A stretch of DNA of 64,000 bases from Ulvibacterium sp965228935 (GTDB taxonomy: Bacteria > Bacteroidota > Bacteroidia > Flavobacteriales > Flavobacteriaceae): positions 1,798,001 to 1,862,000 of the forward strand of contig NZ_OZ245846.1 in assembly GCF_965228935.1 (NCBI RefSeq), given 5' to 3'. The notes under the pieces were generated by a model. That model saw only the letters and a program-made list of their open reading frames with translations. It was not told the DNA's origin and ran no database searches. This document shows, one piece after another, positions 43,252 through 52,900 of the stretch. Each line of letters begins with the position of its first letter. Positions within the stretch are counted from its first letter, which is position 1. A program made the position numbers and the translations under genes.

Positions 43252-43887
43252 ATGCAACACTTGCTCATTCTTTTTTTTGCCACATTTTCGGCCGCCTTTA
43301 TGGCAACGGTGCCGCCCGGACTATTAAATATGAACGCGGCGAAGACCAGTGTGGAAAAGGGAAAATTGAACGGTATTATATTCAGTGCAGGTGTTTCCAG
43401 CATGATAATGATACAGGCATACATTGCCGTGCTTATATCAAAATTCCTGAACAAAAATCCTGGGGTCGTTGAGGTTTTGATGGACATTGCCGTTGGCGTG
43501 TTCGCCTTTTTCGCCGTCTATTTTTATATAGCCGCCCGCCGAAACAAAAGGAAAGCGCCGAAGCTGGTAAAAGTCAGCAAAAAAAACAGTTTTTTTAAAG
43601 GGATGCTTTTGGCCGCGCTAAATCTATTGACCATTCCTTATTACAGTGGTGTAAACATTATGTGGAATGCCAGTGGTTGGATAAAATTCGAAATCTGGGA
43701 TATTGTTACCTTTATTCTGGCCGTAGGTTCGGGAACCTTTTCCGTATTGTATATGTATACCATATATTTCAATAAATTGGAATCAAGGACCAGCCAATTT
43801 TCGAAAAATTCAAACTATATTTTAAGTGTATTAATGGTTGTCCTATTGATCATTACCCTCATTCGTATTTTTAACCATGAAGCCTGA
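43252..43887 (+). CDS. LysE/RhtB-family exporter
   Basis: This 211-aa inner-membrane protein has about six helices. The LysE family signature PPGLLNMNAAKTSVEKGKLNG comes after the first helix, and NLLTIPYYSG starts the fourth. These proteins export amino acids or similar small molecules; the substrate here is unknown. The 3' end overlaps the alkyltransferase-like gene by 11 bp. Confidence 0.85.
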   Translation: MQHLLILFFATFSAAFMATVPPGLLNMNAAKTSVEKGKLNGIIFSAGVSSMIMIQAYIAVLISKFLNKNPGVVEVLMDIAVGVFAFFAVYFYIAARRNKRKAPKLVKVSKKNSFFKGMLLAALNLLTIPYYSGVNIMWNASGWIKFEIWDIVTFILAVGSGTFSVLYMYTIYFNKLESRTSQFSKNSNYILSVLMVVLLIITLIRIFNHEA

Positions 43888-44215
43888 AAATCAAAATTTT
43901 TTTCAAAAAGTATACGAGGTGGCCCAGCAGATTCCCTTTGGGCGGGTTACCTCCTATGGCGCAATTGCCAAATATTTAGGGGCGGCCAGAAGTGCACGTA
44001 TGGTAGGTTGGGCGATGAACGGCGCAGGAAATATGCCCGAGGTACCGGCCCATAGGGTCGTAAACAAAACGGGTCTTCTTACCGGGAAGCATCATTTTGA
44101 CGGAATCAATCTTATGCAACAATTACTGGAAAATGAAGGCATTCAGGTAGTTGACAATCAGATTGTGGATTTTGAAAAACATTTTTGGGATCCCTTTAAG
44201 GAGCTCGGTGGGTAA
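43877..44215 (+). CDS. alkyltransferase-like protein (MGMT fold without active-site Cys)
   Basis: The 112-aa protein matches the C-terminal DNA-binding domain of O6-methylguanine-DNA methyltransferase (VYEVAQQIPFGRVTSYGAIAKYLG; ARMVGWAMNGAGN). The PCHRV active-site motif reads PAHRVV, with Ala58 replacing the methyl-accepting Cys. Such alkyltransferase-like (ATL) proteins bind O6-alkylguanine and flag it for nucleotide excision repair. The length and the lack of the MGMT N-terminal domain are typical of ATLs. Confidence 0.9.
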   Translation: MKPENQNFFQKVYEVAQQIPFGRVTSYGAIAKYLGAARSARMVGWAMNGAGNMPEVPAHRVVNKTGLLTGKHHFDGINLMQQLLENEGIQVVDNQIVDFEKHFWDPFKELGG

Positions 44216-44516
44216 TCTTAACTTGTTAATGAGATTTTATTGAAGTAGACCAGCTTCTGTCTTTTTTCGGTCAAGGCATTCGACAAGTATCTTTCTTTTC
44301 TTACTTCGTACGTATTAAAACTTCACCCACTTTCTGAAGATTTTGTTAAATGCGTAAAAAATGTCAAACTACGTGTAACAACCTTTTAAATTGGCTAGTC
44401 TATTAGAAAAATAAATCGACCTCGTGCTCAGGGTCGAGGACATTTTTGGCAGTGGGAATGGCTATAACTCACTTGAAATAAGATTGTAATTATTTAAAGC
44501 GTAGTATAGGCATATC
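44216..44516. other. 301-bp gap before the truncated LacI gene
   Basis: No coding sequence is recognised. A small GC-rich inverted repeat near 44409-44433 (TCGACC/GGTCGA, with an alternative CCTCG/CGAGG pairing) is present without a T-run. There is no clear promoter box. Confidence 0.4.
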
Positions 44517-45065
44517 ATGAAATCCGAAATCAACATCAAGCAAATAGCCTATTTGTCCGGTTATTCCAAATCCACAGTTTCCAAAGCGCTGAACAACAGC
44601 CGGGAGGTCAGTGAAAAGACCAAACATAAGATTCGAAAAATTGCGGATGCGTATAACTATAAGCCCAATAGTTCCGCGAAGGCGCTAAAGTCCAAAAAAG
44701 CATATACCATTGGCCTCATTGTACCAGAGTTCTCCAACACACAGTATGCCCATTTAATGGAGGGGATAGAGGAGGAAGCGGTGCGAAAAAGATATCGTTT
44801 GGCGGTATATCAGTCCAAAAACAACTTGCTGCAAAAGAGAAGGTCTATTCGAATGTTTTTTGATGGGAGCATAGATGGGTTGATTATTGTCACCAATGAG
44901 CGGTTTGCCCCTAGTTGTGAAATTGATTACGTAAACCAGATCTTGGAAGATTCGCTACCGAGTATAAAGGTGAATTTCTCCGATTGGTCCCATAACAATG
45001 GGTCTCCCAGAGCAACGAAGGACATGGGAAAGGAGGTCTTTAAAAAACTGGTCAGGATGTTATAG
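44517..45065 (+). pseudogene. truncated LacI-family regulator
   Basis: The N-terminal HTH (NIKQIAYLSGYSKSTVSKALNNS) and hinge helix (NYKPNSSAKALKSKKAYTIGLIVP) are intact. The first subdomain of the periplasmic-binding-like effector domain follows to about residue 160. The protein then stops at 182 aa, against about 330-345 for the family. The last residues (TKDMGKEVFKKLVRML) stand where the core helix before the GHRRI-type motif should be. No remaining C-terminal half is recognisable in the 220 bp downstream. It is probably a decayed gene; a short DNA-binding product could still be made. Confidence 0.75.
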
Positions 45066-45239
45066 GATATGGGGAACGCACCCTAAAAATCATTGAACGT
45101 ACCTACCTTGGAATGGCATGCTTTTAGACAGCGGATAGGTTCTTTTCTGTATAAAATGTGTACAAAGATCCAATAACGGAATTCTATCGCTATATCTTCA
45201 TTTTCAATCCACACCCTTCTAAATCTCACGTGTAAGACG

Positions 45240-45247
45240 TATCTTTG
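45240..45247 (+). promoter_or_regulatory. -7 promoter box upstream of the Mrp-like gene
   Basis: TATCTTTG matches TAnnTTTG and lies 38 bp before the ATG at 45286. Confidence 0.45.
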
Positions 45248-45285
45248 TTTAGAATCGTTTTATATAATTGTAAAGAGGATTTCAT

Positions 45286-46431
45286 ATGAAAATCGATAAG
45301 AAAGCGGTCTTGGAGGCGCTTGAAAAAATCACTGTACCGGGCGAGGGGCAAAATATGGTGGAAAGTGGTGCGGTAACCAATATACAGGTTTTTGGGGATG
45401 AGGTGGAGATTGATATTACGATAAAAAACCCCAGCCTGCAAGCTCGAAAAAAGACTGAAGTGGAAATCCTAAAGATTGTCCATAGGGAGGTATATGAAAA
45501 GGCCAAGATAAAGATCAATATCAAAGTAGATGCCCCTACCAAACCCAAAGTCAATGAAATTAAGGGGAAACCCATTCCTGGCATCCAAAATATCATTGCC
45601 GTGGCCTCCGGGAAAGGGGGCGTGGGCAAGTCCACGGTAACGGCAAACTTGGCGGTTACCCTGGCCAAGATGGGCTTTAAGGTAGGTTTGTTGGATGCAG
45701 ATATTTATGGTCCGTCCATGCCCATTATGTTCGATGTGGCCCATGAGAAACCGTTGGCGATTACCATTAACGGAAAATCCAAAATGAAGCCCGTTGAGAA
45801 TTATGGGGTGAAATTATTGTCCATTGGGTTTTTTACACAACCCAATCAGGCGGTCATTTGGAGGGGGCCTATGGCCTCCAAGGCATTGAACCAAATGATA
45901 TTCGACGCCCATTGGGGAGACTTGGATTTTATGCTGTTGGATTTGCCCCCTGGAACGGGCGATATACATTTAAGCATTATGCAATCCATGCCGGTAACCG
46001 GTGCCGTAGTGGTAAGTACGCCCCAGGAAGTGGCATTGGCCGATGCAAAAAAAGGGGTGGCCATGTTCCAACAAGATTCCATTAACGTTCCCGTTTTAGG
46101 CATTGTGGAAAATATGGCCTATTTTACACCTGCGGAACTACCTGAGAATAAATATTATATCTTTGGTAGGGAAGGGGCCAAGAATTTATCGCAGGATTTG
46201 GATGTTCCGTTCTTGGGAGAAGTCCCATTGGTTCAAAGTATTCGTGAGGCAGGGGATGTAGGTCGTCCCGCTGCATTGCAGACGGCCACTCCAGTGGAAT
46301 TGGCCTTTGAGGAACTGACCAAGAACGTTGTGCAGGAGTTGGTGCACCGAAATAAAAGCCTTCCTCCGACGGAAGCAATCAAGATTACGACAATGGCAGG
46401 CTGTGCTGCAGTTAAAGGCAAGAAAGTATGA
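45286..46431 (+). CDS. Mrp/NBP35-family Fe-S cluster carrier ATPase
   Basis: This 381-aa protein has an N-terminal MIP18/DUF59 domain (about 1-85). A P-loop ATPase domain follows with IAVASGKGGVGKSTVTANLA (near residue 107), DADIYGPSMP and LPPGTGDIHL. The C-terminal C-x2-C of bacterial ApbC is not evident in the usual form; the one Cys seen late is in MAGCAAVKG. It carries and transfers Fe-S clusters. It overlaps the NifU-like gene by 4 bp, and a ferredoxin gene follows. Confidence 0.92.
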   Translation: MKIDKKAVLEALEKITVPGEGQNMVESGAVTNIQVFGDEVEIDITIKNPSLQARKKTEVEILKIVHREVYEKAKIKINIKVDAPTKPKVNEIKGKPIPGIQNIIAVASGKGGVGKSTVTANLAVTLAKMGFKVGLLDADIYGPSMPIMFDVAHEKPLAITINGKSKMKPVENYGVKLLSIGFFTQPNQAVIWRGPMASKALNQMIFDAHWGDLDFMLLDLPPGTGDIHLSIMQSMPVTGAVVVSTPQEVALADAKKGVAMFQQDSINVPVLGIVENMAYFTPAELPENKYYIFGREGAKNLSQDLDVPFLGEVPLVQSIREAGDVGRPAALQTATPVELAFEELTKNVVQELVHRNKSLPPTEAIKITTMAGCAAVKGKKV

Positions 46432-46667
46432 CATCTGAGGAACTTAAATCAAACGTAGAAAAGGCATTGGAGGAAATTCGTCCCTTTTTGCAAAGTGATG
46501 GTGGGGACATCTCTTTGATATCCATAGATGACGATAAATCCGTCAAAGTTCGCTTACAGGGCAATTGCGTAGGTTGTAGTGTCAATCAAATGACCCTGAA
46601 AAGTGGTGTGGAGATGACCATAAAAAAACATGCACCGCAAATTGAGGAGGTCATCAATTTAAGCTAA
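46428..46667 (+). CDS. NifU C-terminal-domain (Nfu-type) Fe-S scaffold
   Basis: This 79-aa protein consists of one NifU-like domain with the cluster-binding motif CVGCSVNQMTLKSGVE (Cys-x2-Cys near residues 46-49) and the typical RPFLQSDGGDI segment. It is coupled by a 4-bp overlap (ATGA) to the Mrp-like ATPase, forming a small Fe-S assembly operon. Confidence 0.93.
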   Translation: MTSEELKSNVEKALEEIRPFLQSDGGDISLISIDDDKSVKVRLQGNCVGCSVNQMTLKSGVEMTIKKHAPQIEEVINLS

Positions 46668-46816
46668 ACTCTTTTGAATAACGATTTCTGGAAACGGGCT
46701 TCCTGGATTGTTTGCCGGCAAATGGATAGGCCTTTGGATTAATTGCGTTGTTCTAAGGGGCTATTTCACTAATTCAGTTCCTATTGTTTTACCCTTAACT
46801 TGTAAACTCCCGGACT

Positions 46817-46850
46817 TTGTCCGACAAATACCAAGAAAACTGTATTTTTG
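46817..46850 (+). promoter_or_regulatory. promoter of the 2Fe-2S ferredoxin gene
   Basis: TATTTTTG at 46843-46850 matches the -7 consensus and TTG at 46817-46819 stands 23 bp upstream, at the upper limit of normal spacing. The leader to the ATG at 46906 would be about 50 nt. Confidence 0.5.
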
Positions 46851-46905
46851 CGTCTTCTTTTCCAAATTTAAAAGGGGAAAAGATGAATTCTAACTATCGG
46901 GATAG

Positions 46906-47238
46906 ATGTCGGATATAAAAATTAAGATTACGGATAGGGAGGGTGTGCTTCACGAGGTCGATGCCCCTACCGATATGAATATGAACTTGATGGAATTGGT
47001 ACGTTCCTACGAATTGGTTCCTGAAGGCACTATCGGTGTTTGTGGAGGTATGGCTATGTGTGCTTCCTGCCAATGCTATGTAAAGTCCGATCATGAACTT
47101 CCCGAAAAATCAGTCGAGGAGGATGCTATGTTGGCCGAAGCCTTTTATGTTGAGGACAATAGTCGTTTGGGATGCCAGATCCCTATAATAGAAGATCTCG
47201 AAGGGCTTGAGGTAGAATTGGCCCCGGCGGAATCATAG
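46906..47238 (+). CDS. 2Fe-2S ferredoxin (adrenodoxin type)
   Basis: This 110-aa protein has the cluster motif C-x5-C-x2-C in CGGMAMCASC and the fourth Cys in LGCQIP about 37 residues later, the adrenodoxin/ISC ferredoxin pattern. Acidic surface residues are abundant. Its position after Mrp and NifU-like genes suggests electron supply for Fe-S assembly. Transfer to other partners in this window, such as the oxidoreductases, is possible. Confidence 0.92.
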   Translation: MSDIKIKITDREGVLHEVDAPTDMNMNLMELVRSYELVPEGTIGVCGGMAMCASCQCYVKSDHELPEKSVEEDAMLAEAFYVEDNSRLGCQIPIIEDLEGLEVELAPAES

Positions 47239-47646
47239 AGAAGATTCAAGAGACCGGTAATCCAACTGAAAAATCAAAAAAACTTGACTGATCGCAATCG
47301 TTGCTCAAAACCCTGTTTATGGTAGATGGGTATACACTTTAAGTGTGGGACTTCCAGTTTCCGCGAATATCTCGATTTCCAGAAGTTAGCGAGTTTACTG
47401 GGTTACTAAGTTATTGTTGCGCTCCGCCATAGTAACCCAATATCCTTTGGCAATTTCACGACTTGTTCATACTCCCTCTTTCGTATTGCACGCAGGTATT
47501 TTAAATGCATGGTGGTTTAGCTTTTTGATAGGGCACGGGTTAAAGGTTGTTTCCTAAGGGGTTTATAATTTTGCCTGGTGAGAAATGAGAGAGTCTAATA
47601 TCCAATAGCGTAGCCGGTCTAAACTCTTTCAGTGTTAGCGGTTTTT
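47239..47646. other. 408-bp gap with hairpin and possible small transcript
   Basis: No protein-coding gene is seen. A 10-bp perfect stem TGGGTTACTA (47399-47408) with TAGTAACCCA (47430-47439), 21-base loop and no T-run, lies in the middle. Near the right end a promoter-like box and a terminator-like hairpin enclose about 70 bp. Confidence 0.5.
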
Positions 47647-47648
47647 TT
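47580..47648 (+). ncRNA. candidate small RNA (low confidence)
   Basis: A -7 box TAATTTTG at 47566-47573, with TTG at 47547-47549, precedes a ~69-base stretch. It ends in an interrupted hairpin (47614-47641: CC-G-CTAA-AC with GT-TTAG-C-GG) and seven T (47642-47648). No open reading frame fits. It may instead be merely the terminator of the ferredoxin gene 400 bp upstream. Confidence 0.25.
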
Positions 47649-49386
47649 AAATCCTGGCCTGATAGGTAAACAGATTGAAGTACCGGCCTTCCGCGGCAAT
47701 CAATTCTTCATGGGTTCCCTGTTCTGCGATACGCCCGTTTTCAATGACCAAGATTTGATTCGCCTTTCTAATGGTACTGAGTCTGTGTGCAATAACAAAT
47801 GTGGTCCGTCCTTTGGTAAGCTCCGCCAAACTTTTTTGTATCAAGGCTTCACTTTCGGTATCCAAACTTGAGGTAGCCTCATCCAAGATCAAAATTTTGG
47901 GATTTGCCAAAACCGCCCTGGCAATGGCGATACGCTGTCGTTGCCCACCCGATAGCTTCACACCGCGCTCACCGATCAAAGTGTCCAGGCCATCCTCGAA
48001 ACGATCGGTGAACTCATTTACATAAGCGGCTTCTACCGCTTTTTCCAGTTCTTTTTCGGTAGCGTCAGGCCTGGGAAACAAAATATTCTCCTTAATAGTT
48101 CCCTCGAAAAGGAAGTCGTCCTGAAGCACCACCCCCAAAAACTGACGAAAACTGGTCAGGTCAACTTTGGACATATCATGTCCATCAATGGTAATACTGC
48201 CCGAATCCGGACTGAGGAAGCTAGCCGCCAAGCCTGCAATGGTAGACTTACCGGAACCTGAACTCCCCACCAAGGCAATAACCTCACCCGCGGCAGCCTT
48301 AAAGCTCACATTATGCAGTACCTCCTTGTCCTCTTCATATGCAAAGGAGACCTGATCAAAGATCATATGGCCCACAATGTTGGAAAGTACGATGGTACGC
48401 TCTTTATTATCGGCCTCCGCGGATTCGTTCATCAATTCTTCGGTACGGTCCAGGCCAGCGAGTGCCTCGGTGAGTTGGCTTCCTATATTGCTCATCTGTA
48501 CGATAGGGGCCACCATTAAGGCCAACAAAAAAGTAAACTCAAAGTATTCCCCCGTACTCAGTTCGCCTTGCATCATTTTATAGCCTCCATAACCCATCAT
48601 TATTCCCGTGGTCGCCAACCCCAATAGAAAAGTGGACGAACTGGTCATAACGGCGGTGGCGGTTAAACTCTTTTTTACGTTTTCGTACAATCTTCTCACA
48701 CCGCTCTCAAAGACTTCTGCCTCTTGTGCTTCGGCGTTGAACCCTTTAATGACACGAATTCCACCCAATGTTTCCGTTAGGCGTCCCTTTACCTCTGCAT
48801 TGATTTTACCCCGATCTCTAAAAACAGGCCGTATTATCTTAAAGGCCTTTAACGCAATGAACGCAAAAAGGATTAGCGGGATAAAGGTCAACAGGGTCAT
48901 GGTTGGACTGATCCGTAACAAAAGAATTAGGGAGACCACTGCGGTAATGGTGCCCCCGACCAATTGTACCAGACCAGTACCGATCAGATTGCGGACACCT
49001 TCCACGTCGCTCATAATACGGGAGACCAAAGCCCCCGATTTGGTATTGTCAAAAAAGCGGATGGGCAGGGAAAGCACCTGCTTTTGAACCTGGGCCCGTA
49101 GCTCAGATATCATATATTGGGCCTGTATGCTCAATACTTTGGTCAAAAGAAAGGACATTACCGCTTGGACCAAAAAGGACAGAATGACCACAATGACCAG
49201 AATTTTCAATAGATCATAATTTTTATTGGGGACGATATCGTCCAAAAAAAAGCGTAGGGAAATGGGAGCCACAAAGCTGGCCGCCCTGCTGATAACTATG
49301 AGTAGCAGACCTAAAAAAACCAACTTTCTTCTAGGCCAAACAATAGTCCTAAAGGCCTTTAGGACACTTACTTTTTTCTCTGCCAT
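47647..49386 (-). CDS. MsbA-like ABC exporter (permease-ATPase half-transporter)
   Basis: This 579-aa protein has six membrane helices (about residues 15-310) and an ATPase domain with fully canonical motifs. They are GSSGSGKST (around residues 375-383), LSGGQRQRIAIARA, Walker B ILILDEATSSLD and H-loop FVIAHRLSTI. It works as a homodimer exporting lipids, drugs or peptides. It serves as an internal control for the degenerate ATPase at 5175-6842. Single gene, with its own 5' gap. Confidence 0.92.
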   Translation of the reverse strand: MAEKKVSVLKAFRTIVWPRRKLVFLGLLLIVISRAASFVAPISLRFFLDDIVPNKNYDLLKILVIVVILSFLVQAVMSFLLTKVLSIQAQYMISELRAQVQKQVLSLPIRFFDNTKSGALVSRIMSDVEGVRNLIGTGLVQLVGGTITAVVSLILLLRISPTMTLLTFIPLILFAFIALKAFKIIRPVFRDRGKINAEVKGRLTETLGGIRVIKGFNAEAQEAEVFESGVRRLYENVKKSLTATAVMTSSSTFLLGLATTGIMMGYGGYKMMQGELSTGEYFEFTFLLALMVAPIVQMSNIGSQLTEALAGLDRTEELMNESAEADNKERTIVLSNIVGHMIFDQVSFAYEEDKEVLHNVSFKAAAGEVIALVGSSGSGKSTIAGLAASFLSPDSGSITIDGHDMSKVDLTSFRQFLGVVLQDDFLFEGTIKENILFPRPDATEKELEKAVEAAYVNEFTDRFEDGLDTLIGERGVKLSGGQRQRIAIARAVLANPKILILDEATSSLDTESEALIQKSLAELTKGRTTFVIAHRLSTIRKANQILVIENGRIAEQGTHEELIAAEGRYFNLFTYQARI

Positions 49387-49495
49387 GGTACTATTTGTTC
49401 TCGAGTGGAGGCCGCAAAGTTAGTTGAAAAAGATGTGGATTTCATTCCATGAACTGGATTCGTTCTTTTTGGGAGGTTAACGTCCCAAAAAATCA

Positions 49496-49529
49496 AAGGG
49501 CCGATTTGAGCTAGTTCAAATCGACCCTT
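49496..49529 (-). terminator. intrinsic terminator after the HEPN-like gene
   Basis: AAGGGCCGATTTGA (49496-49509) pairs with TCAAATCGACCCTT (49516-49529) with one mismatch. On the minus strand TGATTTTTT follows. It ends the nifJ-HEPN transcript. Confidence 0.85.
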
Positions 49530-49556
49530 ATAAGGCAAGGAAAATCGTTGCGCTTT

Positions 49557-49934
49557 CTAACTAATAATCTTCTCCCGCCTAAGAAACGTGTCCAAGCTAT
49601 CGGCTATATCAAAACATCGACTAAATTGTGAGGGTTCATTGCAGAATCTGGAATCCTCCTTATGCGCATTGCATTCAAAACCGGATAAATTAACTTCTTC
49701 AAAGTTTTTATTGATTTTTCTACATTGCTCATATAAACGGTCAATAGGCTCCTCGCTGTTCGGAATAGATCCGTTGAGCATAAGAAATCCCTTCAGATAA
49801 TTCTGGATGGCAAATTGGGAATTACTACAGACCAAGGAGGCGACCACGTCCTCTTCCGGCCTACATAACTCATCATTGGCCTCTTTTAATTTTTGTATCG
49901 CTTCATCAAACAATTTGCGGGCCTTGTCTTCCAT
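49557..49934 (-). CDS. HEPN-domain-like protein
   Basis: The ATG at 49934 gives a 125-aa helical protein. KARKLFDEAIQKLKEANDEL, the CSNSQFAIQNYLKGFLMLNG segment and PIDRLYEQC follow the pattern of HEPN domains (S-x-F-x2-Q-x3-E/K-x2-LKG). HEPN proteins are often RNases or nucleotide-binding toxins, but the R-x4-6-H RNase motif is not evident. Five Cys residues are unusual for its size. It lies 40 bp downstream of nifJ on the same strand with a shared terminator. Confidence 0.65.
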   Translation of the reverse strand: MEDKARKLFDEAIQKLKEANDELCRPEEDVVASLVCSNSQFAIQNYLKGFLMLNGSIPNSEEPIDRLYEQCRKINKNFEEVNLSGFECNAHKEDSRFCNEPSQFSRCFDIADSLDTFLRREKIIS

Positions 49935-49974
49935 ATCCAATAATTTTAATAGTATACTTTATCCTTGGTATGCG

Positions 49975-52900
49975 CTACATATTTCTATAGAGTTCCAATC
50001 GCTCCCATCGCGTATCTACCTCTTCCTGGGCCTGTTTCAACAATTCTTCCCCTAGCTCCTTGTTCTCCTTGGCCACTCTGGTAAATCGGGTTTCATTGTA
50101 CATAAAATCGGTAAGGGGCGCATTGGGTTCCTTGGAATCCAACCGGAATTTCTTGCCCTTGGGCTTAGAGGGATCAAAGCGGAACAAGGGCCAATATCCG
50201 GTCTCAACAGCTTTCTTCTGCTGCAAGGCACCGTCCTTCAAATCATAACCGTGCTCCCCGCAATGGGAATACGCAACAATCAATGATGGTCCTGGATAGG
50301 CCTCTGCCTCTTCAATGGCCTTTAGTGTTTGCATATCCTTTGCGCCCATGGCCACCTGTGCCACGTATACGTTTTCATAGGATACGGCCTGTAACGCCAA
50401 ACTTTTTTTGCTGGTCCTTTTCCCGGATACGGAGAACTTGGCACTTGCGCCCAGTGGGGTAGCCTTGGAAGTTTGGCCGCCGGTATTGGAGTACACTTCG
50501 GTATCCAAAACCATAATATTGATATCCTCCCCGGAAGCCAATACATGGTCTACGCCGCCATACCCTATATCATAGGCCCAGCCATCTCCACCCAATATCC
50601 ATACCGATTTCCTCCTAAGATATTCGGTAAGCTTGTTGAGTTTTTTGGCATTCGGGTCATCACTAGTATCCAAGATTTGTTTAAGTTCGTCCAAATGTTG
50701 GAATTTCTCTTCCCGTTGCGACTCATTCGCTTCGGGATTGTTTAAAATGGCCTCTACCAATTCATTGCCTACCAACGGTTCCAATGATTTCAGCAAATTG
50801 ACCGCAATCTCCTGTTTTTTGCTCAAGGCCAATTTCATACCAAAGCCAAATTCCGCATTATCCTCAAAGAGCGAGTTGGCCCAAGCCGGACCCCTTCCTG
50901 CCTCATTGGTCTTATACGGTGTAGTAGGTAAATTACCACCATAAATAGAGGAACATCCCGTGGCGTTGGCTATCATAATGCTGTCCCCATATAATTGGGT
51001 CAACATTTTAATATATGGGGTTTCCCCGCAACCGGAACAGGCCCCGGAGAACTCAAAGAGCGGCTCCAAAAACTGGGAGCCCTTTACATTGGTTATCTGT
51101 AATGCGGTCCGATCGTAATCCGGAAGATTTATGAAATAATCCCAATTCTTGTCCTCAACGGATTCAACATCGATTTTCTTATGCATGTTGATGGACTTAA
51201 AATCCTCTATTTCCTTGCTCTCTGCAGGGCAAACGGCAACGCAAAGGTCACAACCGGTGCAATCCTCAGGCGAAACCTGCAGGATGTAGGACTCCGTTTC
51301 CTTATTGAAGGGCCTTCCCTTGGCAGGTACCGCTTTTAAGCCGGCAGGGGCATCGGCCAAATCTTCATTGGGAACTACCTTGGCGCGTATGGCCGCATGC
51401 GGGCAAATGGCAACACATTTATTGCATTGCGTACATAAATCCGTATCGTCCCAAACAGGAATGTAATCGGCTATCCCTCTTTTTTCATATTGTGAAGTAC
51501 CCGTAGGGAAGGTACCGTCCACAGGGAAAGCGCTGACCGGAAGCTCATCCCCTTTTCCCGCCAATATTTTGCCCAGGATGTCCTTGACAAATGGATCTTC
51601 CGTACCGGTCATCATGGGTTTAAGGGCCCATTTATTGGTTATCTTTTTCGGATAGTCTACCTTTTGTAGATTCTCCAGTGATTTATCAACGGCGTTGAAG
51701 TTCATTTGTACGATCTTGTCCCCTTTATGTGAGTACGATTTTACAATGGCATTTTTAATTTTTTCAATGGCTTCCTCTTTGGGCAAGACGCCTGATATGG
51801 CAAAAAAGCAGGTCTGTAAGACCGTATTGGTACGTTTGCCCAATTTTGCCTCGTGGGCCACCTTGGTTGCGTCTACCACATAGAATTCCAATTCGTTTTC
51901 AACGATGTCCTGCTGTAGTTGTTCAGGTAGTTTTTCCCATATCTCGTCCTTGGAATAGGGTGCGTTCAGCAAGAAAGTTCCGCCTTTTTTTATGTTTCTC
52001 AGCAGATCATATTTTTCTATAAAATTGAATTGATGACAGGCAATAAAATTGGCCTTATGGATTAAATAGGACGAATAAATAGGTTCCGGACCAAAACGCA
52101 AATGCGATATGGTCTGTGCCCCGGCCTTTTTGGAGTCGTATACAAAATACCCCTGCACATAGTTATCCGTGGTTTCCCCAATAATTTTAATTGAATTCTT
52201 ATTGGCACCCACCGTACCATCCGAGCCCAGACCGTAGAACATGCAGTTGAAGGTCTCTTTGGCCGTCTTAAATCGCTTACCTATCTCCAAACTTGTATAG
52301 GAAACATCATCATTGATACCAATAGTAAAGTGCTTTTTGGGAACTGATTTATCCAACTCATCATAGACTGCCTTTACCATGGCCGGATCAAATTCCTTGG
52401 AAGATAATCCGAACCGTCCTCCTATGATGGTGGGCAGTGCCCTATCGCTTTCGGCAAATGCGGTAACGATATCCAGATATAAGGGTTCACCTGTACTTCC
52501 AGGTTCCTTGGTCCTGTCCAAAACAGCTACTTTTTTTACGGTTTTTGGAACTGCATCGATGAAGTGTTTTATGGAGAACGGTCTAAATAGGCGTATGATT
52601 ATGGCACCCACTTTTTCCCCGTTTTCTACCATGGTATCCACGACTTCCAGAACCGGGCCTTGGCCGGAACCCATAATTACGATTATCTTTTCGGCCTCAG
52701 GATGTCCTACATAATAGAACAAACTATACCTGCGACCGGTATGCTTGTAGAATTCATCCATGGTACCCTGAACGATTCCCGGTACTTTGTCATAATAGAT
52801 ATTGGAAGCTTCCCTGGCCTGGAAGAATACATCCGGATTTTGGGATGTTCCCCGCACTACGGGATGATCGGGATCTAACGACCGTTTTTTATGGGCCATG

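Noticed and set aside
44409..44433. GC-rich inverted repeat before the LacI gene as operator or terminator
   Set aside because: Two mutually exclusive short pairings, no T-run and no match to a LacI-type operator centred on CG.
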